From: Salinilacustrithrix sp003476595
GTDB taxonomy: Bacteria > Actinomycetota > Acidimicrobiia > Acidimicrobiales > Salinilacustritrichaceae
DNA: 64,000 nucleotides
Assembly (NCBI GenBank): GCA_963972525.1
Contig: CAXAUZ010000012.1
Coordinates: forward strand, 55,768 to 119,767
Direction: 5' to 3'
The position numbers were made by a program, and so were the translations under genes. Shown one piece after another: positions 43,009 through 51,265 of this stretch. Every line of letters begins with the position of its first letter. Position 1 is the first letter of the stretch. Under the pieces are notes generated by a model. The model saw only the letters and a list, made by a program, of their open reading frames with translations. It ran no database searches and was not told the origin of the DNA.

Positions 43009-43042
43009 CGACGGCGCCGGGGCACCCGCCCCGGCGCCGTCG
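43009..43042 (+). terminator. Strong factor-independent-like terminator after the cold-shock gene
   Basis: Perfect 15-bp stem, 43009-43023 with 43028-43042, all but one pair G-C, around an ACCC loop. There is no T-tract, which is usual for high-GC actinobacteria. It lies 28 bp after the stop. Confidence 0.8.
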
Positions 43043-43062
43043 CCGTTCCCGGGCAGCGTGGA

Positions 43063-43068
43063 TAGCGT
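43063..43068 (+). promoter_or_regulatory. Leaderless -10 box (TAGCGT) of the LLM oxidoreductase gene
   Basis: TAGCGT lies 6 bp before the ATG at 43075, between the terminator and the gene. No ribosome site is visible. Confidence 0.55.
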
Positions 43069-43074
43069 CCGACC

Positions 43075-43833
43075 ATGGCTCCCATCAGCGTCGGCATCCA
43101 GCTCCATCCCCAGGCGACGACCCTCGACGAGCTGCGGGCTGCGGCCCGCGCCGCCGACGAGATGGGGGCGGACTCGATCTGGGTGTGGGATCACTTCTTT
43201 CCGCTCTACGGCGACGGCGACGCTGCCCACTACGAGTGCTACACGACGCTGGCCGCACTGGCCGTCGAGACCGAGCGGGCCCGCCTGGGTGCGCTGGTCA
43301 CCTGCAACAGCTACCGCAACCCGAACCTGCTGGCCGACATGGCCCGCACCATCGACCACCTCTCCCACGGCCGGTTCACCCTCGGCATCGGCTCGGGCTG
43401 GTTCGAGCGCGACTACGACGAGTACGGCTACGAGTTCGGCACGGCCATCGGCCGCCTCCGCGCCCTCGAGCGCGACCTGCCGATCATCAAGGACCGCCTG
43501 GCGAAGCTGAACCCGGGGCCGGTCGGGCCGATGCCGATCATGATCGGTGGCTCCGGCCGCAAGGTCACGCTGCGCATCGTCGCCGAGCAGGCCACCTCGT
43601 GGAACACCTTCGGCACCCCCGAGGAGTTCGCCGAGACCAACGCCGTGCTCGATGACTGGTGCGCGAAGGTCGGCCGCGATCCCTCCGAGATCGAGCGGAC
43701 CGTCGCCGTCGACCCGAAGGCCGCCGGCCAGGTCCAGGAGTACGCCGAGGCCGGCGCCGACCACCTGATCCTCATGCAGGGCCCGCCCTTCCCCCTCGAC
43801 GCGCTGCAGACCGCGCTCGACGCCCGCGGCTGA
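43075..43833 (+). CDS. LLM-class (luciferase-like) F420-dependent oxidoreductase
   Basis: 252 residues, short but complete TIM-barrel. SVGIQLHPQATTLDELRAAARAADEMGADSIWVWDHFFP at the start, RLGALVTCNSYRNPNLLADMARTIDHLSHGRFTLGIGSGW and IMIGGSGRKVTLRIVAEQATSWN are typical of the TIGR03560-type actinobacterial members, most of which use coenzyme F420. It should carry out a hydride transfer on an unknown substrate. Leaderless start (TAGCGT plus 6 bp). Convergent with the HNH gene. Confidence 0.9.
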   Translation: MAPISVGIQLHPQATTLDELRAAARAADEMGADSIWVWDHFFPLYGDGDAAHYECYTTLAALAVETERARLGALVTCNSYRNPNLLADMARTIDHLSHGRFTLGIGSGWFERDYDEYGYEFGTAIGRLRALERDLPIIKDRLAKLNPGPVGPMPIMIGGSGRKVTLRIVAEQATSWNTFGTPEEFAETNAVLDDWCAKVGRDPSEIERTVAVDPKAAGQVQEYAEAGADHLILMQGPPFPLDALQTALDARG

Positions 43834-43887
43834 GGAGCACGGGCCCCCGGGCGCGCCCGAGCGGCCGGCCTGGCGGGTCGGTGCTCC
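43834..43887. terminator. Possible GC-rich terminator region between convergent genes
   Basis: GGAGCAC (43834-43840) and GTGCTCC (43881-43887) are complementary around a loop full of smaller GC palindromes such as GGGCGCGCCC. It overlaps the end of the LLM gene by nothing and precedes the HNH stop. Confidence 0.4.
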
Positions 43888-43905
43888 GTCGGGTGGTGGG
43901 TCGTC

Positions 43906-45237
43906 TCAGACCGCCGGCGTGATGGGTCCGTCGTCGCCGGGGCGGTGGATGGTCCAGGTCCCGTCGGGATGGCGGACGGGTCGGAAGCCGTGCTCCTTGG
44001 TCCGGTTGTGGAACCCGCAGTACGCATCGGAGTTGCCGGTGTTCGTGGGCCCACCCCGACACGCCGGGTCCCGGTGGTCGACCTGCAGGTTCCGTCCCCG
44101 CCCGTCACAACCAGGCCACAGACAGCCGAGCCCGCCAGGTCCTCGCAGCAGGGCTTGGAGGAACGCGGCGTCACGGGCCGAGCCGGTGAACAGCCGCTGC
44201 CGGCGACCCAGATCGATCACCGTGCCAGCCGAGTCGACCACCACCCGACGGACATGGCCGACCAGGGCAGCAGCGACCGCTTCGGCGGGTCGGAGCGGGG
44301 TGCCGTCCATGGCGTGGCAGCGCCGGGCCAGATCCTCATTCGGATCCACGGTCACCGGAACCCCGGCGCCGCGGCGCAGCTCGTCTTCGAAGGTGTCCTG
44401 GTCCACGACGATGCTCACCAACGGCTCCGGCGAGCAACCCTCTGATGCCGCAGCCCGGCGGAAGATCTCGAAGATCGCATCCGCCCGCCGCTGGGCCGGG
44501 GTGCGCTCCAGGTGCTCGACCCGGGCATCGTCGCCATGCACCTCGCGGGCAGCGGCCCAGTCCGCGTGCAGCTCGGCGGTCTCGAACCGGTCGAAGATCT
44601 CCGCCATCGCCGCCCCCTGCAACCCGCCATGGTTCGCCTCGAGCCGGAACGACCCATCGATCGCTGATTCCTGCAGCGACGCGTTGCGCCGCTCATGGCA
44701 CCGCTCCGCGGCCTGGTCGGCGCCGTCCGCGTCGGCGAGGGCCTCCCACTGGCGCAGCGCAGCCACGAAGTCGTCGTAGCCCAGCACGGTGGCGTGGTGG
44801 GCGAAGATCGGATCGGCATCCGGCACCCACTCGGCCACACGCGGGTTCGCGATGGTGCGGGCCATGGCCCGGATGTGCTCGGTCGGGATCTCCCCCCGGG
44901 CGTACGCGGCTTCGACGAGGGGCAGGCGCGGCAGGGCCCGGCTGGTCTGCACCCGCCCATGCGCCTCCGACCCCGACAGCCGACCGATCGCCTTCAACGC
45001 CCCCTTGACGGTCTTGTGCCCATCCAGGCTGAACGCCGCACTGGCATCGAGGTGCGCGACCGTGCGGTCGGTGCCGTGATCCAACCGGCGCCGAAGCTTC
45101 TCCAACCGACCGACCAGGGCCAGCTCCTCCTTCGGCGACAACCCGTCCAGATCGACGGCCTGGACCATCCCCACCGCGGCCTCGAGGGCCTTCAAGGCGG
45201 CGTCGGGATCCACGCCGGGTTCCAACAGATCGGTCAC
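43906..45237 (-). CDS. DUF222 / 13E12-type HNH endonuclease domain protein
   Basis: 443 residues. The helical N-terminal DUF222 region spans about the first 330 residues. The C-terminus has an HNH domain: GCLWPGCDGRGRNLQVDHRDP with the first histidine, then GGPTNTGNSDAYCGFHNRTKE with asparagine, cysteine and the final histidine. Such proteins are abundant in actinobacteria (13E12 repeat family in M. tuberculosis) and often lie near mobile DNA; their role is not established. GTG at 45237 is chosen; no promoter is clear. Confidence 0.85.
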   Translation of the reverse strand: MTDLLEPGVDPDAALKALEAAVGMVQAVDLDGLSPKEELALVGRLEKLRRRLDHGTDRTVAHLDASAAFSLDGHKTVKGALKAIGRLSGSEAHGRVQTSRALPRLPLVEAAYARGEIPTEHIRAMARTIANPRVAEWVPDADPIFAHHATVLGYDDFVAALRQWEALADADGADQAAERCHERRNASLQESAIDGSFRLEANHGGLQGAAMAEIFDRFETAELHADWAAAREVHGDDARVEHLERTPAQRRADAIFEIFRRAAASEGCSPEPLVSIVVDQDTFEDELRRGAGVPVTVDPNEDLARRCHAMDGTPLRPAEAVAAALVGHVRRVVVDSAGTVIDLGRRQRLFTGSARDAAFLQALLRGPGGLGCLWPGCDGRGRNLQVDHRDPACRGGPTNTGNSDAYCGFHNRTKEHGFRPVRHPDGTWTIHRPGDDGPITPAV

Positions 45238-45393
45238 GGCAACGTCACCCCCGAGGCGCCACCGGTGTGTGGTCGGTGGCAGCGCATCAGCGCGGCTCCT
45301 TCCGAATCGGTATCGACGGTCGACGCGAAGCCGACGAGTGGCACCTCCGACCCCAGCCGGAGCGCCTACCCACCATTCAACCCGGGGGGTCTG

Positions 45394-45447
45394 ACAGGAA
45401 CTCGCGCCCCGTCGATGGCGCGGCGCGAGCACGCCAGGGGATCCTGT
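45394..45447 (-). terminator. Terminator hairpin after the ZIP transporter gene
   Basis: Nested stems: CTCGCGCC (45401-45408) with GGCGCGAG (45422-45429) inside, and ACAGGA (45394-45399) with TCCTGT (45442-45447) outside, 12 bp past the ZIP stop in its direction of transcription. The rest of 45238-45458 shows no gene. Confidence 0.5.
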
Positions 45448-45458
45448 GTGACGAACGA

Positions 45459-46193
45459 TCAGGCGATGAGGGCGACGGTGAAGAGGAGGAGGAGCCCGGT
45501 GGCGAAGCCGGCGGTGAGGACGGCCTTCTCCCCCGCGGTGGGTGAGGTGGTGATCTCGGGGAGCAGGTCGGTGGCCGCGATGTAGATGAAGTTCCCGGCG
45601 GCGAACGGCACGAGGAACGCGACATCGAGGCGGCCGCTGACGCCGTACGCGATGAGCCCGCCGGCGAGGAACGTGAGCGCGGAGAGGACGTTGAACAGCA
45701 GGGCTCGCCGGCGGTCCCAGCCGCTGTGGACGAGGATGCCGAAGTCGCCGAGCTCCTGGGGGACCTCGTGGGCTGCGGCGACCAGCCAGGTGACGATCCC
45801 GACGCGGTGATCGAGCACGAACGCGCTGCCGACGGCGAGGCCGCCGATCAGGTTGTGGAGGCCGTCGGCCACCAGGATCATGTAGCCGAGCGGGCGGTGC
45901 GCGGTGACCGGGCGGTGGCAGTGGTGCCAGTGCAGCAGCTGCTCGAGCACGAAGAACGAGAACAGCCCGCCCGCCACCCACGCCCAGACGGTGAGGTCGT
46001 TGCCGAGGGCCTCGACCGACTCGGGCAGCATGTGGAAGAGCGCGCCGCCGAGCAGCGATCCCGCGGCGAGGGCGACGAGGGGCAGGACGAGCTTCTTGAA
46101 CGTCTCGGCCGGCAGGACGAGCGTGAGGCTGCCGGTGAGGGCGAGGGCGCTCATCGCAACACCGGCACCGATGATACACGAGAGCGTCGACAT
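45459..46193 (-). CDS. ZIP-family divalent metal transporter
   Basis: 244 residues, eight predicted membrane segments. The ZIP core is present: MILVADGLHNLIGGLAVG in TM4 and AAAHEVPQELGDFGILVHSG in TM5, with the HExPQELGD metal-binding motif, plus FAAGNFIYIAATDLLPE in TM7. The histidine-rich loop is short (LHWHHCHRP). It moves zinc or a similar metal into the cytoplasm. TAGCGT lies 9 bp before the ATG, so the mRNA may be leaderless. No zinc-regulator box was recognised. Confidence 0.92.
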   Translation of the reverse strand: MSTLSCIIGAGVAMSALALTGSLTLVLPAETFKKLVLPLVALAAGSLLGGALFHMLPESVEALGNDLTVWAWVAGGLFSFFVLEQLLHWHHCHRPVTAHRPLGYMILVADGLHNLIGGLAVGSAFVLDHRVGIVTWLVAAAHEVPQELGDFGILVHSGWDRRRALLFNVLSALTFLAGGLIAYGVSGRLDVAFLVPFAAGNFIYIAATDLLPEITTSPTAGEKAVLTAGFATGLLLLFTVALIA

Positions 46194-46202
46194 CTGATCC
46201 GG

Positions 46203-46208
46203 ACGCTA
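46203..46208 (-). promoter_or_regulatory. Leaderless -10 box (TAGCGT) of the ZIP gene
   Basis: Reads TAGCGT on the minus strand, 9 bp before ATG at 46193. Confidence 0.4.
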
Positions 46209-46246
46209 CGTGCCCGGCCGACCCAGGAGTGGCCCGTTGGCGACGG

Positions 46247-47062
46247 TCAAGCGGAGGGCGCGGTCCGGAGGTCCCCGCCGTGGCGCTGGAGCACGTCGCG
46301 CGACGTGTCCGGGTGGCCGTGGCTGCAGACCGCAACCAGCACCTGGCCGGGCTGCAGCTGCGTGCGGGCGATCTGCTCGTGGACCGTGAGCGGGCGCTCG
46401 TCGGTGGCGACGCCGATGTAGCCGCCGAGCATGGCGCCGCCGAAGCCGGTAGCTGCACCGAGGGCGAGGAGACCACCGACGCCGACCGCCCCGACGATGG
46501 GGACGAGGGTGCCGACGAGCGCGAAGCCAGCCAGGAACCCGACCACGGCACCGGCCCCGGCATCCACCCCGATGTCGTGGGCCAGATCGGCCTCGGCGTC
46601 GTGCTCGAAGGCGACCTGACCCGGTCCGTGTACGGCCACCCCGAGGGCGTCGCTGCCCAGACCCAGTTGCCGCAGCTCCTCCACCGCGGCTTCGGCACCG
46701 GACCGATCGCCGAAGACGGCGACCAGGTGGTCGTGCTCCTGATGGGCGCGGATGTCGGCCTCCTCGAAGCACGGGCGGTGCAGGTGCTCCACGATCTCTG
46801 CATCATCGGCACCGGCGGCCGGCCCGTAGCCCATCGTGAAGGTCCCGACGGGCTCACCGGACGCATTCGTCAGGGCGAACACGACCGCCTCGTCGGCCGG
46901 ATCGGATGGCCCCTCGAACCGGACGGTCTCCACCACCGCCAGGTCGGCCGGGTCGTGGCGGACGCCCGAACCGACCGCCCGCAACACCTTCCCATCGGGC
47001 ACCAGCTCGTCATCGAAGCCCGCGACGCCCAGCCGTTCGAGTGCCTCGCTCATCGTCTCCAT
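46247..47062 (-). CDS. Two-part hypothetical protein with glycine-zipper membrane segment
   Basis: 271 residues. Residues 1-90 resemble the small actinobacterial domain often mislabelled phosphoribosylpyrophosphate synthetase (LRAVGSGVRHDPADLAVVETVRFEGPSDPADEAVVFAL). Then follows a segment like YflT/general-stress 17M proteins (HLVAVFGDRSGAEAAVEELRQLG) and a Gly-rich hydrophobic stretch with glycine-zipper spacing, ending in a soluble tail. Function unknown; stress-linked membrane association is possible. METMSEAL offers two starts; the inner ATG at 47053 has GGAG 4 bp upstream. Confidence 0.7.
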   Translation of the reverse strand: METMSEALERLGVAGFDDELVPDGKVLRAVGSGVRHDPADLAVVETVRFEGPSDPADEAVVFALTNASGEPVGTFTMGYGPAAGADDAEIVEHLHRPCFEEADIRAHQEHDHLVAVFGDRSGAEAAVEELRQLGLGSDALGVAVHGPGQVAFEHDAEADLAHDIGVDAGAGAVVGFLAGFALVGTLVPIVGAVGVGGLLALGAATGFGGAMLGGYIGVATDERPLTVHEQIARTQLQPGQVLVAVCSHGHPDTSRDVLQRHGGDLRTAPSA

Positions 47063-47149
47063 GCGTCGACCGTCGCGCCAGGTCGGCGATACCGACAGGG
47101 CCGAAGGTCAAACGTTCCGTGGCCGCTGCCAGTTTCCCTCGGAGCCCGG

Positions 47150-48172
47150 TCAGAGCTGCGTCGACGCCCCGCCGGCCGCCGCCGAGCGGTAGATGCCGTC
47201 CACCAGCTCGTGGGCCCGAAGCGCGACCGCCGCATCCGGCGAGGCCGGTCGCCCCTCGGCGACGGACCGGATGAACTCGCCCTCGGGCAGCACCGTCGGG
47301 ATGCCGCGCCGCTCGCATTCGGCCAGCAGCTCGTCACCCGACCACTCCTGGGTGGTGCCGTCCACCGTGCAGCGCACCGGCCCGAACCAGTCCTCCTCGA
47401 CGCTGATGAAGGCCCGCTCGCAGTGGATCTCCAGGTAGCGGAGGCTGTTCCGCTCGGGGATGTCGTGCCAGACCGTGGTGAGGGTCGCCACCCCACCCCC
47501 CTCGAGCTCGAAGGTGGCGACCACGAGGTCCTCGATGCCGTCGATCTCGTGGAACGAGCGCTGGTGGCCGCTGACCGAGCTGACCGGGCCCAGCAGGCGG
47601 TCGATCAGGTCCACGTCGTGGATCGAGTGCTCGAGCAGCACGCCGCTGCCGGCCTTGCTCGCATCCGCCCGCCACGCCGACGCGTAGCGCCCGCCGGTGG
47701 GCAGCACCTGGTCGTCCCGGAACATGGCGCTCATGACCCGTCCGGTGCGGTCAGCGTCCTCGAGGATCGACTCGACGAGGCCGTACGCCGGCGAGCGCCG
47801 CAGGACGAGCCCGACCTGGTGCGTCGTGCCGGCGAGCAGGTCGGTGACCCGGCGGGCACCGTCGAGGTCGGTGCTGAGCGGCTTCTCCACGAACATCGCG
47901 ACGCCCGCGTCGACGGCACGACGCACCCGCTCCTCGTGGTCGGAGGTCCAGGTGCAGATGAACACGGCATCGCAGGACCCGAGGACCTCGTCCTCGGAGC
48001 CGGCGACGAACCCGCCGGCTGCCGCGACGAAGGCCTCGGCCCGGTCGCGGTCCAGGTCGTGCACGCCGGCCCGCTCGTGGGCGACGCCACTGGCCCGCAG
48101 CAGCTTGGAGTGGAAGGTGGCGATGAAGCCGGCCCCGAGGAAGCCGACCCGCACGGGAGCTCCGGCGGCCAT
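47150..48172 (-). CDS. Gfo/Idh/MocA-family oxidoreductase
   Basis: 340 residues. Rossmann motif RVGFLGAGFIATFHSKLLRAS, then VFICTWTSDHEERV and FVEKPLSTD, where EKP carries the catalytic lysine. The C-terminal domain has GVLLEHSIHDVDLIDRLLGPV, with the DVDL-type histidine-aspartate region. These enzymes oxidise or reduce sugars and inositols with NAD(P). Its ATG overlaps the stop of the SDR gene by one base (TGATG), so both probably act in one sugar or polyol pathway (inference). Confidence 0.9.
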   Translation of the reverse strand: MAAGAPVRVGFLGAGFIATFHSKLLRASGVAHERAGVHDLDRDRAEAFVAAAGGFVAGSEDEVLGSCDAVFICTWTSDHEERVRRAVDAGVAMFVEKPLSTDLDGARRVTDLLAGTTHQVGLVLRRSPAYGLVESILEDADRTGRVMSAMFRDDQVLPTGGRYASAWRADASKAGSGVLLEHSIHDVDLIDRLLGPVSSVSGHQRSFHEIDGIEDLVVATFELEGGGVATLTTVWHDIPERNSLRYLEIHCERAFISVEEDWFGPVRCTVDGTTQEWSGDELLAECERRGIPTVLPEGEFIRSVAEGRPASPDAAVALRAHELVDGIYRSAAAGGASTQL

Positions 48173-48951
48173 CAGTTGTTCTTCGTCGTGAAGCCGCCGT
48201 CGACCACGAGCACGGCCCCGGTGCAGTACGACATCGCCGGCAGGCAGAGCGAGAACGTGGCGTGGGCGACCTCCTCCGGGTCGCCGTAGCGCTTCAGCGG
48301 CACGTTGCGCCGGGCGAACTTCTGCTTGGCCTCGTCGGGGATCTCCGCGGTCATGCCGGTGTGGATGGGACCCGGGCACACGACGTTGACGGTGACCCCG
48401 GTCGGGCCGAGCTCCACCGCCAACGACCGTGACAGGCCGATGACCCCGTGCTTCGACGCGGTGTACGGGCTGATGTACGCGGAGCCGCCGACGCCCTCGG
48501 TGGAGGCGATGTTCACGATCCGGCCGTCGCCGTTGCGCGTCAGGTGGGGCAGGCAGGCCCGGATCGTGGTGGTGTGCGCGGTGAGGTTGACGGCAAGGGT
48601 CGCGGCCCACTGCGCCTCGAAGTCCGGGCCGTCGATCGGCGCGGGGATCGACACGCCCGCGTTGTTCACGAGGGCGTCGGGCGGTCCGAGCCGGTCGACG
48701 ATCTCGTCCACCACCGCCCGGACGCGATCGCCGTCGGTGACGTCGACCGCCCAGCCCGCCGCGGTGCCACCCGCGCCGGTGATCTCGTCGACGACCGCGG
48801 CGACGCCGTCCTCGGTCCGGTCGAGCACCGCGACCTTCGCTCCCTCGTCGGCGAACAGGTGCGCCGTCGCCCGTCCCATGCCGCTCGCGGCACCGGTGAT
48901 CACCACGACGCGCCCGGAAACGGAGCGGTCGCCCTTCGTCAGCTTGGTCAT
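48172..48951 (-). CDS. Short-chain dehydrogenase/reductase
   Basis: 259 residues. VVITGAASGMGRATA is the TGxxxGxG cofactor loop, NNAGVS the structural NAG motif, and NIASTEGVGGSAYISPYTASKHGV holds catalytic Ser, Tyr and Lys. Asp after strand 2 (VLDRTE) suggests NAD(H). GPIHTGM follows. A leaderless start is likely: TATGGT lies 6 bp before the ATG at 48951. First gene of a two-gene unit with the Gfo/Idh/MocA oxidoreductase, divergent from the branched-chain ABC cluster. Confidence 0.93.
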   Translation of the reverse strand: MTKLTKGDRSVSGRVVVITGAASGMGRATAHLFADEGAKVAVLDRTEDGVAAVVDEITGAGGTAAGWAVDVTDGDRVRAVVDEIVDRLGPPDALVNNAGVSIPAPIDGPDFEAQWAATLAVNLTAHTTTIRACLPHLTRNGDGRIVNIASTEGVGGSAYISPYTASKHGVIGLSRSLAVELGPTGVTVNVVCPGPIHTGMTAEIPDEAKQKFARRNVPLKRYGDPEEVAHATFSLCLPAMSYCTGAVLVVDGGFTTKNN

Positions 48952-48957
48952 GGCCGG

Positions 48958-48963
48958 ACCATA
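48958..48963 (-). promoter_or_regulatory. Leaderless -10 box (TATGGT) of the SDR-Gfo operon
   Basis: Reads TATGGT on the minus strand, 6 bp before ATG at 48951. Confidence 0.5.
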
Positions 48964-49075
48964 ACGCCCGCGCGCGAATGGAAACGCGTGTAGACAGTGC
49001 TCCACCGGCACCGGGGGGGGGTGCTGGACGGACGAAGAGCCGGCGGGTCGGGGGACCCATCGGTCGGGGGGACAC

Positions 49076-51265
49076 ATGGGTCTGGCGCAGCAGCGGTGGT
49101 CTGCGAGCCTGGGCGGCACGCGGGTGCTGGCGTACGTGCCGCCCGTGGCCATCCTGGCCGTGCAGCAGGTCCTGTACCCGCTGCCGATGGGCGTCTGGGT
49201 CCGAGGCGTGCTGGTCGGCAGCGTCACCGCGCTGATCGCGCTCGGCATGGCGCTGATCTACCGGTCGAACCGCATCGTGAACTTCGCCCAGGGCGACCTC
49301 GGCGCCGCGCCGGCGGTGCTCGTGTTCCTGCTCCTCACCGAGTGGGGCTGGCCCTACCCGATCGCCGTGGCCGCCGGCGCCCTCGCCGCGTTCGCGCTCG
49401 GCGGGGTGGTGGAGCTCGCCGTGGTCCGGCGCTTCTTCCGGGCGCCCCGCCTCGTGCTCACCGTCGCCACGATCGGCCTGGCCCAGCTGCTCACCGGCAT
49501 CGCCGTGTTCCTGCCCCGCTGGTTCGGCATCGAGGGTTCGTTCCTCGCCCCGCGGGTGGAGGACCCCTTCGACGTCCGCTTCGAGCTCGGCGGCACGATC
49601 TTCCGGGGCAACAGCGTGATCGCCTTCGTCGTCACCCCGCTGCTCGTGCTCGGCCTGATCGTCTTCCTCCGGGGCACCAAGCTCGGCATCGCCATCCGCG
49701 CCTCGGCCGACCGGGCCGACCGGGCTGCGCTGCTCGGCGTCCCGGTCAAGCGCCTCCAGACCCTGGTGTGGGCCGTCGCCGCCCTGCTCGCCTTCGCTGC
49801 CACGTTCATGCGGGCGGGCATCCTCGGCCTGCCGGTCGGCTCCGTCCTCAGCCTCGGCATCCTGCTGCGCTCCCTCACCGCCCTGCTGCTCGGCGGGCTG
49901 GTGCACCTCCCGGTGATCGGCCTGTCCGCCGTCGCCCTCGGCGTGCTCGAGCTCGGCATCGACTGGCACCAGGGCGACACCATCCCGCTGCTCGGCATCG
50001 ACCTGCCGCCGCTGGACGCCGTGCTCGCCGTCGTGGTCCTCATCGCGCTGGTGCTGCGACGCCGGGGCGACGGGCGCAGCGACATCGACGACCAGTCCTC
50101 GTGGCAGTCGGCCGACGAGGTCCGCCCCGTTCCCGCCGAGCTGTCCCGCCTGCCCGAGGTCCGGTGGAGCCGGATCGGCATCGCCGCCGTGCTCGGCGCC
50201 GTGGCGCTCGCGCTCCCCCACGTCCTCGCCGTGGACCAGTCCCTCAAGGCGTCGGCGGTCATGGTCTACGCCATCCTCGCCATGTCGATCGTGGTGCTCA
50301 CGGGCTGGGCCGGACAGGTGTCCCTCGGCCAGGTCGCGTTCTTCGCCATCGGCGCGGCGACCGGCGCCAAGCTGACCCACACCTGGGACGTCGACCTCCT
50401 CCTGGCCGTGGTCGGCGCCGGCTTCGCCGGTGCGGCGGCCGCGGTCCTGGTCGGCCTGCCGGCCCTGCGCTACCGGGGCCTCTACCTCGCCGTCACCACG
50501 TTCGCGTTCGCCCTCGCCACGACCGCCTACTTCCTCGACCGCGGCTACTTCGACTGGGTGCCGAACCAGCGCATCGAGCGCCAGCCGCTCCTCGGTCGCA
50601 TCGACATCTCCAGTCCGACCCGCATCTACTACGTGGTGCTGGCCGGCCTCGTGCTGGTGCTCGTGGGCCTGCGTGGCGTGCGCCACTCGCGCACCGGCCG
50701 CGTGCTCATCGCCCTGCGCGACAACGAGCGGGGGGCGCAGGCCTACAGCGTCGACGTGGTCCGGGCGAAGCTCACCGCCTTCGCGGTCTCCGGGTTCGTG
50801 GCCGCCTTCGCCGGCGCCCTGTTCGTGCACCACCAGCAGGCGTTCGGCACCGGGCCGTACCAGCCGGCCGAGAACCTGGCCGTGTTCACCATGGCGGTCG
50901 TGGGCGGCATCACCAGCCTGCCCGGCGCCCTCCTCGGCGCCCTCTACCTGCTCGGCACCCGCTGGTTCCTCCCCCTCGAGTGGCAGTTCCTGGCCACCGG
51001 CGTCGGCGTCCTGCTCGTGCTCATGGTGCTGCCGAGCGGGCTCGGCGGACTCCTCTTCGACCTGCGGGACCACGCCCTGCGCTGGGTGGCCAACCGCCGG
51101 GGCATCCTCGTGCCGAGCCTGCTCGCCGACCGCGCCGAGGAGCCCCGGGCCGACGGCGGTGAGGAGCCCACGCCGCTGGCCTCCGAGGCTCCGCCGTCCG
51201 AGCCGGACGAACCACCGGACGACGAGCGACCCGTGACCGAGCCGACCGTCAGGACCGGGGCATGA
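49076..51265 (+). CDS. Branched-chain-type ABC permease, LivH-LivM fusion
   Basis: 729 residues joining both permeases of a LivHM system. The LivH half (1 to about 328) has ALGMALIYRSNRIVNFAQGDLG and the EAA-like TKLGIAIRASADRADRAALLGV. A polar linker (about 329-380) leads to the LivM half, with LTGWAGQVSLGQVAFFAIGA, ALRYRGLYLAVTTFAFALA and TGRVLIALRDNERGAQAYSVDVVRAKL. A long acidic Pro-rich tail follows. Such fusions are known in actinobacteria. A GGGGGGAC ribosome site precedes the ATG. The GTG/ATG overlap at 51262 couples it to the ATPase fusion. Confidence 0.93.
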   Translation: MGLAQQRWSASLGGTRVLAYVPPVAILAVQQVLYPLPMGVWVRGVLVGSVTALIALGMALIYRSNRIVNFAQGDLGAAPAVLVFLLLTEWGWPYPIAVAAGALAAFALGGVVELAVVRRFFRAPRLVLTVATIGLAQLLTGIAVFLPRWFGIEGSFLAPRVEDPFDVRFELGGTIFRGNSVIAFVVTPLLVLGLIVFLRGTKLGIAIRASADRADRAALLGVPVKRLQTLVWAVAALLAFAATFMRAGILGLPVGSVLSLGILLRSLTALLLGGLVHLPVIGLSAVALGVLELGIDWHQGDTIPLLGIDLPPLDAVLAVVVLIALVLRRRGDGRSDIDDQSSWQSADEVRPVPAELSRLPEVRWSRIGIAAVLGAVALALPHVLAVDQSLKASAVMVYAILAMSIVVLTGWAGQVSLGQVAFFAIGAATGAKLTHTWDVDLLLAVVGAGFAGAAAAVLVGLPALRYRGLYLAVTTFAFALATTAYFLDRGYFDWVPNQRIERQPLLGRIDISSPTRIYYVVLAGLVLVLVGLRGVRHSRTGRVLIALRDNERGAQAYSVDVVRAKLTAFAVSGFVAAFAGALFVHHQQAFGTGPYQPAENLAVFTMAVVGGITSLPGALLGALYLLGTRWFLPLEWQFLATGVGVLLVLMVLPSGLGGLLFDLRDHALRWVANRRGILVPSLLADRAEEPRADGGEEPTPLASEAPPSEPDEPPDDERPVTEPTVRTGA

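Noticed and set aside
43906..45237. HNH protein as part of a restriction or defence system
   Set aside because: DUF222-HNH proteins are common singletons in actinobacteria, and no methyltransferase, helicase or other defence gene lies beside it.
43906..46866. Extension of the HNH gene upstream past the ZIP gene on the minus strand
   Set aside because: The upstream codons are out of frame with the ZIP transporter, which has full family motifs, and give Arg/Pro-rich junk. The GTG at 45237 fits the DUF222 start.
47150..51073. A 1307-codon minus-strand frame ending in the Gfo/Idh/MocA gene
   Set aside because: Only its last 340 codons are a real protein. The upstream part is antisense to the LivHM fusion and low-complexity in composition.
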